Assembly (NCBI RefSeq): GCF_009769735.1 | Contig: NZ_WSRO01000001.1 | Span: forward strand, 1-64,000 | Length of the DNA: 64,000 nt | Direction of reading: 5' to 3' | Source: Streptomyces sp. BA2 | GTDB lineage: Bacteria; Actinomycetota; Actinomycetes; Streptomycetales; Streptomycetaceae | Part shown: positions 25,427 to 34,181 of the stretch, one piece after another | Position numbering within the stretch: the stretch's first letter is position 1 | Layout of the letters: each line of letters begins with the position of its first letter | Made by a program: the position numbers and the translations under genes | The notes under the pieces: model-generated | What the model was told of the DNA's origin: nothing | Databases searched by the model: none | Seen by the model: only the letters and a program-made list of their open reading frames with translations

Positions 25427-25900
25427 CTACCGGCTGGCGCCCTTGGGCCACACGACCCGCACGGGGACACCGGTCCGTTTGGCGTAGGCGACGACGTCCG
25501 CTGTGCCACCGTGCCCCCACGCCGGCTTCTCGTCCCACACCGCGATCAGTTCGTCGGCGAGCCCGACGAGGATTTCCGAGCCGGTCATATGTGCCTCGGA
25601 GTCCGAGGCGGTCATGCCGGTCTCGTGCACGTCGGCGGCGCGGGACATCAGCGCGTCATACGTGGCGTGGTGCCACTCAGGCAGGCTCGCCCGGTATTCG
25701 GCAGCCGGGACGATGACCTCCAGCTGTCCGCCGGCGGACAAGGCAGCTTCGGCGAACCATGCATCGGGGCCGTCTGCGATGCAGGAGAGTGCCACCAACT
25801 CCCCCGCGTCGTACTCGCTGACCTCGTCGGCCAGGAGCGATTGCACCCGCTGCTCAATATCCTTACTCAGTCCGCGGTGACCGGTGATTCCTACCCTCAT
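25427..25900 (-). CDS. SLOG-like (YspA/DUF1273-type) nucleotide-binding protein, 157 aa
   Basis: Start at 25900 with TAGGAGTTCAGCC upstream, 10 bp after the stop of the XRE gene, so one operon. MRVGITGHRGLSKDIEQRVQ is the typical SLOG beta1-loop-helix start; ALSCIADGPDAWFAEAALSA and LEVIVPAAEYRASLPEWHHA follow; IAVWDEKPAWGHGGTADVVA is the C-terminal nucleotide-pocket strand and loop. SLOG domains bind NAD- or ADP-ribose-like ligands. Likely partner or target of the regulator upstream. Confidence 0.65.
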   Translation of the reverse strand: MRVGITGHRGLSKDIEQRVQSLLADEVSEYDAGELVALSCIADGPDAWFAEAALSAGGQLEVIVPAAEYRASLPEWHHATYDALMSRAADVHETGMTASDSEAHMTGSEILVGLADELIAVWDEKPAWGHGGTADVVAYAKRTGVPVRVVWPKGASR

Positions 25901-25910
25901 GGCTGAACTC

Positions 25911-27155
25911 CTACAGATAGACGCCGTGGAGCCGCTCGTCGAACTCACGCACCATCTTGGGTGGTGAGCTGGTCGTCAGCGACCGGCGTACGGCGCGCGC
26001 CCTTTCCACGATCCGGCCGGAACGGTAGCGAAGCCCTGTTCTCACTGCCTGCGAAGCGAGTGCGAACGCAGCGTCAACGCGTCCGGCAGCGAGGTGACCG
26101 GCCGCGATGTCGAGCACCAGGAGCGCGCGTTGCTTCTCGTGCCCGGTGGAGAGAGCTTCGATGTCCTCGGACAGCACCCAGTCGGCGAGGCCGAGCCGGG
26201 CACCGCAGGCCACCTTCGCGGCGGAGACCTTGGTCGGAGTGAAGGTGAATACCCACGGCCACGGGGGCGCCTCCTCGGGCACGCTCTCGGCACCCGCACG
26301 AGCCATCGTTAGGGCCATGTCGGCAGAGCGACGATCACCAGCCACGGCGTGCGCGAGGGCTTCGACGCTGAAGAGCCACGCATCGGCGACGGCCGGGAGG
26401 GAGTCCCCCAAGGACCGGCGCGCGCGTCGCGTCAGGTTGAGGGCCTCCACGCTGTTTCCAGCGTGGGCCTCGAACTGGGCGAGGCTCCCGGCCTGATAGG
26501 CGCCCAGCAGCGGGTTTCCTGCCGAGCGTGCTGCCTTGACTGCTGCCCCGTACCAGGAACGGGCCGACCCGTTGTCTCCCTTGTCCCACGCCAGCCACCC
26601 GGCGAAGCTCGCTGCCTCGCTGCCAACGGCGGCCAAGCGTCCCCGGTCCCCGTCACCGGTCGCGGCTCGTGTGATGCTCTGGATCAGACGCATATGGGAT
26701 TGCACGGCCTCCGACAGGTCCCGGCTGGGCGTGGTGCCATCGAGTCTGCGGTAGGCCGTGGTGGACAGACGCAGAGCGGCGGCCTGGCCGCCGCTCGCGT
26801 CAGCCGTCTCAGGAAGTACGGCCAGAGTGGGAGCCACCGCAGCGGCCACCGCTCCGCCAATGAAGCGTCGTCGGTTCACGTCCTCACCGTCGTTCCGTGG
26901 CTCCGACGGCCGGCTGTCTGCGAGCCCGACCGATGCCGGTGGGATCTCCAGGTGCGCCGCTGCCGCCGCGAGGGTGTCTGTGCTGTAGGCGCCTTGGCCC
27001 TTCTTCTCCAGGCGGGAGACCGCGGACTGGCTCAGGCCGAGAGCTTGACCCAAGGCAGTCTGAGTCATCCGTCGTTCGATACGAACAAGTTCGATGACTC
27101 GCCCGTAGTCCCCGGACCGGGAAGCCTCCCGTACCGGGCCCGTCTGGAAATCCAT
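25911..27155 (-). CDS. XRE-family regulator with TPR-like C-terminus, 414 aa
   Basis: Start at 27155 (MDFQTGPVREASRSGDYGRV); the longer frame upstream is Arg-rich and unlikely. HTH at residues 25-55: RMTQTALGQALGLSQSAVSR LEKKG. A Tat-like motif (NRRRFIGGAVAAAVAPTLAV) near residue 90 is a common oddity of this Streptomyces family. C-terminal 300 residues are TPR-like helices (ARSWYGAAVKAARSAGNPLL, EALNLTRRARRSLGDSLPAV). Heads a two-gene operon with the SLOG-like gene. Probably signal-responsive; the ligand is unknown. Confidence 0.8.
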   Translation of the reverse strand: MDFQTGPVREASRSGDYGRVIELVRIERRMTQTALGQALGLSQSAVSRLEKKGQGAYSTDTLAAAAAHLEIPPASVGLADSRPSEPRNDGEDVNRRRFIGGAVAAAVAPTLAVLPETADASGGQAAALRLSTTAYRRLDGTTPSRDLSEAVQSHMRLIQSITRAATGDGDRGRLAAVGSEAASFAGWLAWDKGDNGSARSWYGAAVKAARSAGNPLLGAYQAGSLAQFEAHAGNSVEALNLTRRARRSLGDSLPAVADAWLFSVEALAHAVAGDRRSADMALTMARAGAESVPEEAPPWPWVFTFTPTKVSAAKVACGARLGLADWVLSEDIEALSTGHEKQRALLVLDIAAGHLAAGRVDAAFALASQAVRTGLRYRSGRIVERARAVRRSLTTSSPPKMVREFDERLHGVYL

Positions 27156-27389
27156 GGCGTACCCCCACGCTAAGAGCCCCTGTGGCTCCGCGCGGCTACC
27201 CGTACCCGCTCGGCGGGTATCCGTATGCGCGTGCCGCATGCGCCATGGTTCCACAACGCAGAGCGATCGTTGACTGGTCGTCAGGCCAACTCGGCTCACC
27301 TGCAGGCCGGTCGGCTCTCGCGTGGCTCGTCGCCTGCCTCGGTGGGAGATGAGCCTTCGCGCCACTGCTCCCCTGACCAAGGTGTGATC

Positions 27390-27812
27390 ATGACCATGGC
27401 AGCAGCCAGACAGACAGAGCACCCGGGCTACAACCTCACGCTGACCAACGCCCCGGAGACCGCCGCCGAGGCCCGGCGTCTGGTCCGCACCGCCTACGAA
27501 GCGTGGGGTGTCGAGGAATACTCCGATACAGCACAGGTGGTGATCTCTGAACTGGTCACCAACGCTGTGCGTCACGCATGCGGCCCCTGCATTCGCGTCA
27601 TCGTCCAGCACCCGCTCCCGGGACACCTGGTGCTCGCTGTGGTCGACAAGTCCCGGGACCTCCCCTCCATGCACCCCCCGCACGCCGACGACCTGCGCGG
27701 CCGAGGCCTGCTGCTGGTGGACGCGCTCACCGAGGACTGGGGCAGCACCCGTCTCCCCTGGGGTAAACGCGTCTGGGCCCATATCGAAGTCAAGATCGGG
27801 GCGAACCAGTGA
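27390..27812 (+). CDS. RsbW/SpoIIAB-like ATP-binding (HATPase) protein, 140 aa
   Basis: ATG 27390 after CTGACCAAGGTGTGATC. HATPase_c_2 motifs: VVISELVTNAVRHACGPCIR (N box, catalytic E and metal-binding N), LAVVDKSRD (G1), LRGRGLLLVDALTEDWGSTR (G2). Streptomyces encodes many such serine-kinase-like anti-sigma relatives; targets unknown. Transcribed divergently from the XRE gene, 234 bp away, a common arrangement in which the regulator and kinase act together. Confidence 0.8.
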   Translation: MTMAAARQTEHPGYNLTLTNAPETAAEARRLVRTAYEAWGVEEYSDTAQVVISELVTNAVRHACGPCIRVIVQHPLPGHLVLAVVDKSRDLPSMHPPHADDLRGRGLLLVDALTEDWGSTRLPWGKRVWAHIEVKIGANQ

Positions 27813-27846
27813 GCGCAGTTCCGAGCCAGCTACGAGGGGGTTTGCG

Positions 27847-27917
27847 TCACGCGTGGTCTATGGCCGGCAGGAGACCCGCTCCGGGCCAGAGGGCGCGACC
27901 GGCCTGTGTCGCTTTCA
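27847..27917 (-). pseudogene. 3' fragment paralogous to the gene at 30854-31366
   Basis: On the minus strand this reads GRALWPGAGLLPAIDHA then TGA, against GRELWPGAGLLPAIP and stop for the gene ending at 30854; the DNA is also alike (GGCAGGAG-CCCGCTCCGGGCC). The fragment is cut exactly at the IS end (27918), so a paralogue was interrupted or deleted by the IS. Confidence 0.55.
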
Positions 27918-29040
27918 GAGGTCGTTTTCTCCCGGTGTTTCATCCCGTGATGTGGTTTTGATCCGGTGATGTCGGGTCACGCCAGGAGATGATGCCCTCA
28001 CCGGTGAGTCGGCGGGCCATGAGGTCGGTCATGGCGAGGTGGATCATGGCTTCGGAACGGTGCGGGAGGGTCTCGTAGTCACGGGCCAGGCGGCGGTGCA
28101 GCATGAGCCAGCCGTAGGTCCGCTCGACCGTCCACCGCTTGGGGATCGGGGTGAATCCCCTGGTCCCGGGGGTGCGTTGGATGATTTCGAGGTCTATGCC
28201 GAGGGTGGCGGCGTGGTCGATGAAGTGTTTGCGGTAGCCCCCGTCGACCCAGACCTTGCGCAGGCCGGGGTGGACGGCAGCGGCCTGGCTGAGGAGCTGG
28301 GTGCCGGCCGTGGAGTCCTGGACGCCGGCCGCGGTGACCAGCACCGCCAGCAGCAGGCCAAGCGTGTCGGTGATGATGCTGCGCTTGCGCCCCACGATCT
28401 TCTTGCCCGCATCGATGCCCTGCGTCCTGACGGGCACGGAGGTGGAGGTCTTCACGCTCTGCGCGTCGATCACGCAGGCCGACGGGTGCTTGTCGCGGCC
28501 TTCCTGCTGGCGCACCAACTCCCGCAGCAGCCCGTTGAACTGGGCGAAGATGCCGTCGGTCTGCCATTTCGCGAAGTAGCCGTAGATCGTCTGATGCGGC
28601 GGGAAGTCGTGCGGGAGATAGGCCCACTGACAGCCGGTGCGGTCTACATACAAGATCGCGTTCATGATCTCGCGCAGGTCATGCCGCGGCGGCCGTCCGA
28701 AGTCCAGGGCCCGGCCGCGGCGTTCAAAGCGCCAGGCGGACAGCACCGGCTCGATCAACTCCCAACGGGCATCGGACAGATCACTGGGATAGGGACGACG
28801 GCTGGTCATGACCTGGACGTACCGCCGATCGAGGGCGTGCGCCCAGGCGTGCGTCCGGCCTCGTGGAAGCACGGAACAGAAGCGGGCGTCCTGGAATGAG
28901 ACAGGCGGAAGCAGGCTCTCGCCCCAGCCACCACACCGTCCGCCTCGCCAGCCACGGCCCTCACTGCAGACTCACCAGCACCAGATCATCGGTGGACGCA
29001 AAACTAGAGATAACACCGCACTACAGATGAAAACGACCTC
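27918..29040 (-). mobile_element. complete IS5-family (IS1031-like group) element
   Basis: 1123 bp with perfect 12-bp terminal inverted repeats, GAGGTCGTTTTC at 27918 and GAAAACGACCTC at 29029-29040. It is flanked by TCA on both sides (27915-27917 and 29041-29043), matching the TNA target duplication of the IS1031 group. Contains one transposase gene. The right flank continues directly into a MITE with the same ends. Confidence 0.85.
27940..28809 (-). CDS. IS5-family DDE transposase, 289 aa
   Basis: Start taken at 28809 (MTSRRPYPSDLSDARWELIE P), the usual N-terminus of this group; the frame is open further upstream. Motifs: DRTGCQWAYLPHDFPPHQTI Y (YREK-region partner), first Asp in CVIDAQSVKTSTSV, second in RKVWVDGGYRKHFI, and Glu in RWTVERTYGWLMLHRRLARD YE. 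All three catalytic residues are present and the gene is intact, so the element is probably active. Confidence 0.92.
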   Translation of the reverse strand: MTSRRPYPSDLSDARWELIEPVLSAWRFERRGRALDFGRPPRHDLREIMNAILYVDRTGCQWAYLPHDFPPHQTIYGYFAKWQTDGIFAQFNGLLRELVRQQEGRDKHPSACVIDAQSVKTSTSVPVRTQGIDAGKKIVGRKRSIITDTLGLLLAVLVTAAGVQDSTAGTQLLSQAAAVHPGLRKVWVDGGYRKHFIDHAATLGIDLEIIQRTPGTRGFTPIPKRWTVERTYGWLMLHRRLARDYETLPHRSEAMIHLAMTDLMARRLTGEGIISWRDPTSPDQNHITG

Positions 29041-29043
29041 TCA

Positions 29044-29308
29044 GAGGTCGTTTTAACCTATGAAGCCTATTTGATCCCAACATGTACCTGTGACGGGGCG
29101 CGACTTGAGGGGCAGCAAGGGTGAAGGTGCTCCATGGGCCGCCTGTGAGGCCCGACTTGCCGGTCTCATCCTGCAAAGCCTGTCTCATCCCAAGACGTGC
29201 GCTGATGCCCTCTCCGTCTAGCGGAGGCGTGCCGGAAATCGACACGCGTGAGACCCAGGACGAGTTAAGAGATACATGAGGCGGCGCAAACCAGCTGAAA
29301 ACGACCTC
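29044..29308. mobile_element. 265-bp MITE sharing the ends of the adjacent IS5-family element
   Basis: Begins GAGGTCGTTTT (29044) and ends GAAAACGACCTC (29297-29308), flanked by TCA at 29041-29043 and 29309-29311. Its interior is unrelated to the transposase and has no credible gene. It could be mobilised by the adjacent transposase. The shared TCA shows one element inserted next to the other. Confidence 0.75.
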
Positions 29309-29371
29309 TCAGAGCCCGTCTTGATACCCCCGACTTGAAGGTGCTCGTCGCCTTGTTTCGAGCCTCCGTCC

Positions 29372-30250
29372 ATGGACCGGCCTGCTAGTCCGCATGAGGG
29401 AGCCAGGTGGAGGGCAGGACAACCGTTTCGGGGACAGGACTGCCAAGCGCCTCGAGGAGCCCATGGGGAACCTGGCCTGTCGCGCCGTGGAAGGGCCCGG
29501 CTCTACTACCTGGCCGCGGCGTTCACCGGCACCGCCGTGTGGGCGGCCATCGACTCCCGCGAACCAGCCCGCGCACAGCAGCACTTGTACCGGGCGATGA
29601 CACTGTCCGGTCTCGCTGGCAGCCCCGAGATGCATCTTCGCCTGTGGGGGCACGCCTCCGCTCTGGCCCTGCAGCAACAACGCCACCGGGACGCGATCGC
29701 TGCCGCCGAAGCGGGACGCGCCACCTCAGTGTGCCGCCGCGACCCGCTGCTCCGTAGCCTGGCCGCCGCCCGCCTTGCTGGAGTCCAGGCCAATGCAGGA
29801 GAGCGCCGGAGCGCCCTGCGCAACCTCGATGTCGCCACCCGGGCCTACCACCGTGCCGATCCTGCCCGCCCCCGTCCGACGTGGGCCGGCTTCTACGATC
29901 AGTCCGAGCTTTCGGGTCTGAGCGCCCTGACGATGGCCAGAATCGGAGAACACGAACAGGCCGAGGCTCACCTCCATCGCACCCTGTCGTGCCTGCGCCC
30001 CGAGTACACGCGCAACCGGCTCTACTACGGCGCCCACCTTGCGCTCGCCCAACTCCACCAACACGACGTGGAGCAGGCCTGCTCCACTGCGGCCTCTGTA
30101 CTGCCCTCCGCCAGCGGTGATTCACTGAGCGGGCGCACCCGTCGGCTATTTGCGACGTTCACCCGTGAACTTTCGGCTACCGCCCCTGGAGCGCTGCGCA
30201 CGTCCCAGTGGACGGACCAGTTCACCAGCACCCAGGGAGGCCATCCGTGA
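29372..30250 (+). pseudogene. XRE/TPR regulator lacking its N-terminus
   Basis: From about 29490 the frame reads as the C-terminal TPR-like half of a Streptomyces XRE regulator: RARLYYLAAAFTGTAVWAAI DSREPARAQQHLYRAM, LRSLAAARLAGVQANAGERR SALRNL, EHEQAEAHLHRTLSCLRPEY. The HTH and first helices are missing, and upstream sequence is low-quality open frame next to the MITE. Probably truncated by the transposition events. Its stop overlaps the GNAT start by 4 bp, so the two were one operon. Confidence 0.7.
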
Positions 30251-30801
30251 CCGTCGAGATCCGGCACTACACCGCCGGGCGTCTGCCCGACATCCGGCAG
30301 ACGCTCCTCGACATCCACGCGGAGGTCCGGCACCGCGACTTCCAACTCACCACCCCCTTCTACGACGTCGACCGGTTCGACGAGCGGCTGTCCGCCTATG
30401 CATCGCGCCCCGGTTGGACGTCGGTGGTCGGCTACGAGGAGGACGAACCGGTCGGGTTCGCCTTTGGCACCACGCTCGGCCCCGACACCCGCTGGTGGTC
30501 CTCGATGATCACGGAACTGCCTCAGGGCTACACCGACGAGGACGGCCACCGCACCGTGGCGCTCAACGAGATCGTGGTCCGCAAACCCTGGCGCGGCCGC
30601 GGCGTCGCGTGGCAGATCCACGAGGAGTGGCTCACCCTGCGCACCGAGCAACGTGTCACTCTCCTGGTCAACCCCGCCGCCGGGAACGGTGCCGTCCAGG
30701 CCGTGTACGAGGCCTGGGGGTACCGGAAGGTCGGCGAACAGCAGCCCTTCGCCGACTCCCCCGTCTTTGCCTCCATGACCCGCCCCGTGCACCGCCCTTG
30801 A
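30247..30801 (+). CDS. GNAT-family N-acetyltransferase, 184 aa
   Basis: GTG 30247 overlaps the previous stop (GTGA) and has CAGGGAGGCCATCC upstream. GNAT fold: TSVVGYEEDEPVGFAFGTT (beta 2-4), ALNEIVVRKPWRGRGVAWQI (motif A, acetyl-CoA pyrophosphate loop near residue 115), VTLLVNPAAGNGAVQAVYEA WGYRKVG (motif B). Such pairs of TPR regulator and acetyltransferase are frequent in Streptomyces; substrate unknown. Confidence 0.85.
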   Translation: MTVEIRHYTAGRLPDIRQTLLDIHAEVRHRDFQLTTPFYDVDRFDERLSAYASRPGWTSVVGYEEDEPVGFAFGTTLGPDTRWWSSMITELPQGYTDEDGHRTVALNEIVVRKPWRGRGVAWQIHEEWLTLRTEQRVTLLVNPAAGNGAVQAVYEAWGYRKVGEQQPFADSPVFASMTRPVHRP

Positions 30802-30853
30802 GCCGCTGCTCCGCCGCCTGACGGCTGCTGTCGCGTGAGTGGATGGGTCGCGG

Positions 30854-31366
30854 CTAGGGAATTGCTGGCAGGAGGCCCGCTCCGGGCCAGAGTTCTCGGC
30901 CGTCTTGTGTCGTGTGCAGGTTCTTGGTGAGCGTGGCCAGGACGGCCGCGCGCTGTTGGGGGCCGTGGGTCTCGCGCTGTCCGGTAGCCGGGTTGTAGTT
31001 GATCACGCGAGTGTTGGGGCCGCTGCACATCAACGCCCGCTCCAGGGCGGGCAGTGCCAGGCCTAGCGAGTCGCACGAGCCGAAGCGGGCCAGGGTGAGC
31101 AGGTCGCTGATCACTCCCTCCCAGTGGGCGGTCTCACTCCATCGGTCGCCGCCGTCGAGTTCGTGGGTGAGGGTCGCGAGCGGCACGATCTCCCCGTCGG
31201 TGCGCTGCCCGTTGTGCAGGAGGCGGTGCATGCGGGCGCCGTCGGGCTGGCGTACATGGGGGTGCAGCAGCGTGGCGGCCGCGACGATGGTGCCGTTGAC
31301 CTCCCGCAGGCCGTGCGGCGGGAAGTACGGCTCGTGGGCGAACAGGAAATAGATCTCTTCGGCCAT
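30854..31366 (-). CDS. hypothetical protein, 170 aa
   Basis: Start at 31366 has CGAAGGAGACAGAC immediately upstream, so the longer frame is rejected. MAEEIYFLFAHEPYFPPHGL REVNG, RQPDGARMHRLLHNGQRTDG, and C-terminal ELWPGAGLLPAIP. Soluble, alpha/beta. No family recognised. A second copy of its C-terminus survives at 27847-27917. First of three minus-strand genes leading away from the repeat region at 33.3-34.2 kb. Confidence 0.65.
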   Translation of the reverse strand: MAEEIYFLFAHEPYFPPHGLREVNGTIVAAATLLHPHVRQPDGARMHRLLHNGQRTDGEIVPLATLTHELDGGDRWSETAHWEGVISDLLTLARFGSCDSLGLALPALERALMCSGPNTRVINYNPATGQRETHGPQQRAAVLATLTKNLHTTQDGRELWPGAGLLPAIP

Positions 31367-31449
31367 GTCTGTCTCCTTCGAAGGCGTGTTGCAGCGGTGG
31401 TGCGGCTGGTGCCGGTCCCGGGCAAGGTGAGGGGACTGCTGCCGCGGTG

Positions 31450-32187
31450 TCAGGGGTGGCCGGGAGCTCGATACGCCGGCGGGGAGTCGTCGTCGGCTGC
31501 GGCCGGCCCGTCGAGGGCTCGCTGGTGTTTGATGTCGTCGGCCTCGCGGGCGAGGTGGTCCATCAGGCTCTCCAGCGCCAGCCACCGGCAGGTGATGTCA
31601 GGGCTGCGGTCAGGGGCCGTGATGATCACGGCGATCTCCCACAGCGTCCGGTGGCCGAGCTCAGCCGCGCAGCCGAGCTCGGGGCCAGGGCGGGAGCTGT
31701 GGGCGCGGACCAGGCGGGCGTGTTGGGCGGTCAGCCGCTGCAGGTAGTCCAGTCCAGGTCCGGTGTCGATGATGCGGGCATAGGCGCGGGCGCGTGTGTC
31801 GAGGCGGGCGGGCAGGTGGTCCACGAGCAGCGGCAGCAGGATGGCCAGCGGCAGACCGATCACCGCGGGGAGGCCGTGATCGATGGCCCAGCTCATGCCC
31901 AGCAAAGCGACGAGCGCGGTCATCAGCGTGAGCGCGGTGACCGATCCGCCGTGGTCGAAGTAGAGGCGAAGCGGCGGGCGGCGGGTGAGCCAGCGCTGCG
32001 CACACCGGGCACGTAGCGAGGGGTCGGGAGTGCGGATGCCGATCTGCAGCAGATGCTGCGGTGCCCCGTCGGGGGCGGCCGGACTGAAGCGCAGCCAGCC
32101 CCACGGCGTGCGCTCACAGGACGGCGCTCGCCTCATGCCGGGCGACAGGTGCGAGGTCGGTGCGAGGTGGGGCGGCGGGAGCAACAT
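31450..32187 (-). CDS. membrane protein, 245 aa
   Basis: Start 32187 chosen because GATCGAGGAACCG lies upstream; the open frame extends further but is Arg-rich. Hydrophilic N-terminal 95 residues (RFSPAAPDGAPQHLLQIGIR), then two adjacent helices, GSVTALTLMTALVALLGMSW and GLPAVIGLPLAILLPLLVDH, and a cytoplasmic helical C-terminus (WLALESLMDHLAREADDIKH). Pattern of a plasmid membrane protein next to rep/tra genes. Function unknown. Confidence 0.65.
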   Translation of the reverse strand: MLLPPPHLAPTSHLSPGMRRAPSCERTPWGWLRFSPAAPDGAPQHLLQIGIRTPDPSLRARCAQRWLTRRPPLRLYFDHGGSVTALTLMTALVALLGMSWAIDHGLPAVIGLPLAILLPLLVDHLPARLDTRARAYARIIDTGPGLDYLQRLTAQHARLVRAHSSRPGPELGCAAELGHRTLWEIAVIITAPDRSPDITCRWLALESLMDHLAREADDIKHQRALDGPAAADDDSPPAYRAPGHP

Positions 32188-32234
32188 CGGTTCCTCGATC
32201 CGGTAGACGGTGGCCGGTCGCGGCCCTTTGGAGG

Positions 32235-33287
32235 TCAGGGGGTGCACAAGGAGCAGCGGCCGTCCCCGGCGGGATCGGCGCGACGCGGTGTGGGTCCGGT
32301 GCACGCGGTGCATACGGGCCAGTTGAGGCAGGCCGGGCAGAGGTCCTGGCCCGCGGCGCGGCTGGGGCTGCCGCAGCCGGCGCATTCGACCAGCGCCCGG
32401 TGGGAGAGCGCATCGGCGACGGTCCGGCCCGCGGCGTCCAGCGGTGCGGGATCAGTGGGCGAATGCGCGGCAGCGGGGCCCGGCTCGGGGGTGGCCTGTG
32501 CAGTGCGCAGGCGGGCGGCGATGATCGCACCCACCGTGTGGTGCAGCGGCTTCGGCAGTGGCCGGTCGGCGATGACGTGGCGCAGCTGCTCCGGCGTCCA
32601 GCCCGCCTGCAGCAGGTCCTGGACGGCGTGTCCCTGATCGGTGAGCACCTGTCCGGTCAGCAGCAGATCGGGGTGCTCTGCCCCGATCGACAACAGCAGG
32701 CGCTCGCCGGCCGTGGCGGGAGCTCGGCTCTTCGTCTTGGCTCTTCGGGTCCGCTCCTGATCCGGTGCGTCGAGTTCGCGCGCACGCGCGTTAGGGACGG
32801 AGGGACGGACGGAGTTGGTGTTCTGCTCTCTGGTCTTCTTGTTCTTGGTGTTCTTAGTGGGGCGTTCAGCCAACGTTGGATGATCCAGTGTTGGAAAACC
32901 TGATTCAGGTTGTGACCTGCTGCGTTGCGTGAAGTCGGAGGCGGGGGCGTTGTCGCCCAACAGGTCGTACAGATGGGCCGGAACGTCGGTGATTGCGTAG
33001 ATGACATCGCCCAGGGTGCCGTCCGCGCGCCGCTCGCGTTCCCGCGTGAGGTAGCCGAACCTCTCCAGTTCCTCAAGACCGGTCCGCACCGCGCTGGGGC
33101 CCTCGGGGCCGCTGCGGGCGAGTTCGGCCATCGTCACGCGCCATCCGTCGCGGTGCGTCGAGATCAGACCGAAGATCCCCTTCGCTTTGAACGAGATCCG
33201 CGGATCGCGAAAGAAGGCGTTGGCGATCTGCGTGAAGCGATCACCCGCCATCTCCCCACGCCGGATCCCGGCCCCATAGCCCGTCAT
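32235..33287 (-). CDS. winged-helix RepA-like protein with C-terminal zinc ribbon, 350 aa
   Basis: Start 33287 (MTGYGAGIRRGEMAGDRFTQ). Residues 10-100 form a winged helix of the replication-initiator/DnaD type: IANAFFRDPRISFKAKGIFG LISTHRDGWRVTMAELARS, VRTGLEELERFGYLTRERER. A charged linker follows; the C-terminus has paired CxxC motifs (ECAGCG, LCPACL, VCTACT, RCSLC). On actinobacterial plasmids and ICEs this architecture is often next to the replication origin. It faces the repeat-rich gap at 33.3-34.2 kb, a candidate oriV. Confidence 0.7.
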   Translation of the reverse strand: MTGYGAGIRRGEMAGDRFTQIANAFFRDPRISFKAKGIFGLISTHRDGWRVTMAELARSGPEGPSAVRTGLEELERFGYLTRERERRADGTLGDVIYAITDVPAHLYDLLGDNAPASDFTQRSRSQPESGFPTLDHPTLAERPTKNTKNKKTREQNTNSVRPSVPNARARELDAPDQERTRRAKTKSRAPATAGERLLLSIGAEHPDLLLTGQVLTDQGHAVQDLLQAGWTPEQLRHVIADRPLPKPLHHTVGAIIAARLRTAQATPEPGPAAAHSPTDPAPLDAAGRTVADALSHRALVECAGCGSPSRAAGQDLCPACLNWPVCTACTGPTPRRADPAGDGRCSLCTP

Positions 33288-33418
33288 CGCCGCGCCCCTG
33301 CCACGGCCTCGGGCGTCTTGGCGTCGAGCCGTCGGCGGCACGGTCCTGCCGCGCTGCCCGGCCACGACGGCTCACAAGAGCAGGTGTTGTGGTTCATAGA
33401 AGGAGAGAACCCGGCCGT

Positions 33419-33496
33419 CCCGACCAGTCCCCCGACCACCAAGCCCCGACCACCATCACAAAGAAGTCACAACCACAGCCGGACACGGTGGTCGGC
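33419..33496. repeat. GTGGTCGGG iteron cluster B (inverted relative to cluster A)
   Basis: CCCGACCAG at 33419, CCCGACCAC at 33431 and 33445, GTGGTCGGC at 33488. Its reverse complement aligns with 22816-22880, including spacing between the boxes. 132 bp upstream of the RepA-like gene start. Confidence 0.65.
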
Positions 33497-34119
33497 CCGA
33501 CCATCCGCTGCAGGGCCGCGAGCCGCCCGCATCGCGGAGGACGAACGGCGGCGGGGACCGACTGCACATCGCTGGCTCCGTCATCGCCTGACTGCGCACT
33601 CCGCGACGGGCCTTCGAGGTGGTTCCGCTCCGCACCGCGATGAACAGTGCACTGCACAGCCATCACCGCCGGGCTGCCCGCGGATCGGGGGCAGTTAGAG
33701 CGGCGATGTGCAGTGGCCACGCACGGGGCCATCGCCCTGTGAACTGGTGGTGGTAGATGGCGACCACAGGGTGCCGTCATCACCCCGACCACACTCCGCC
33801 TGGCCCGACCACCGCAGGTCACAGCATTGCGCAGCCGACGCCGATGAAGTCGGCTGCCGGGTACGCACTCGTTCTGTCCTGCGATGGCCAGCGGGCTGCG
33901 CACTCACCGGTGGGCCATACGACGGCTACCCCGCAACCGGCCATCGCCGACAGCGCCGAGTTCTCATGACGCGGTTGCGCACTGCCAGCGATGGGCTGCG
34001 TCCACCGTCTGCGCAGAGCGGCGATGCGCGCAGCGGATGCGGCCGATCGCCGTCCCGGGACGCCTGCTCCACGGCGATGCGCACCCCTCGCCACCGCTCG
34101 CGGCGGCCGGGTGTCGGCT
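33497..34119. other. gene-free repeat-rich region, candidate origin
   Basis: No frame with a credible start. CCCGACCAC at 33784 and 33804 belongs to the iteron family. Words such as GCGATG, TGCGCAC and GTGCAGTG recur irregularly (around 33540, 33640, 33705, 33885, 33975 and 34020). Position between a RepA-like gene and the transfer operon fits an oriV or oriT. No function is proven. Confidence 0.45.
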
Positions 34120-34156
34120 GGTCGGGGTGGTGGTAGGGGCTACCACCACCCCGACC
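34120..34156. repeat. perfect 17-bp hairpin
   Basis: GGTCGGGGTGGTGGTAG (34120-34136), loop GGG, and its exact complement 34140-34156. Arms contain the GGTCGGG iteron core. No T-tract follows. It lies 114 bp upstream of the first transfer gene, so a nic-region hairpin, operator or terminator are all possible. Confidence 0.8.
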
Positions 34157-34181
34157 ACTCATTCGTGACCTGTTCTTCACC

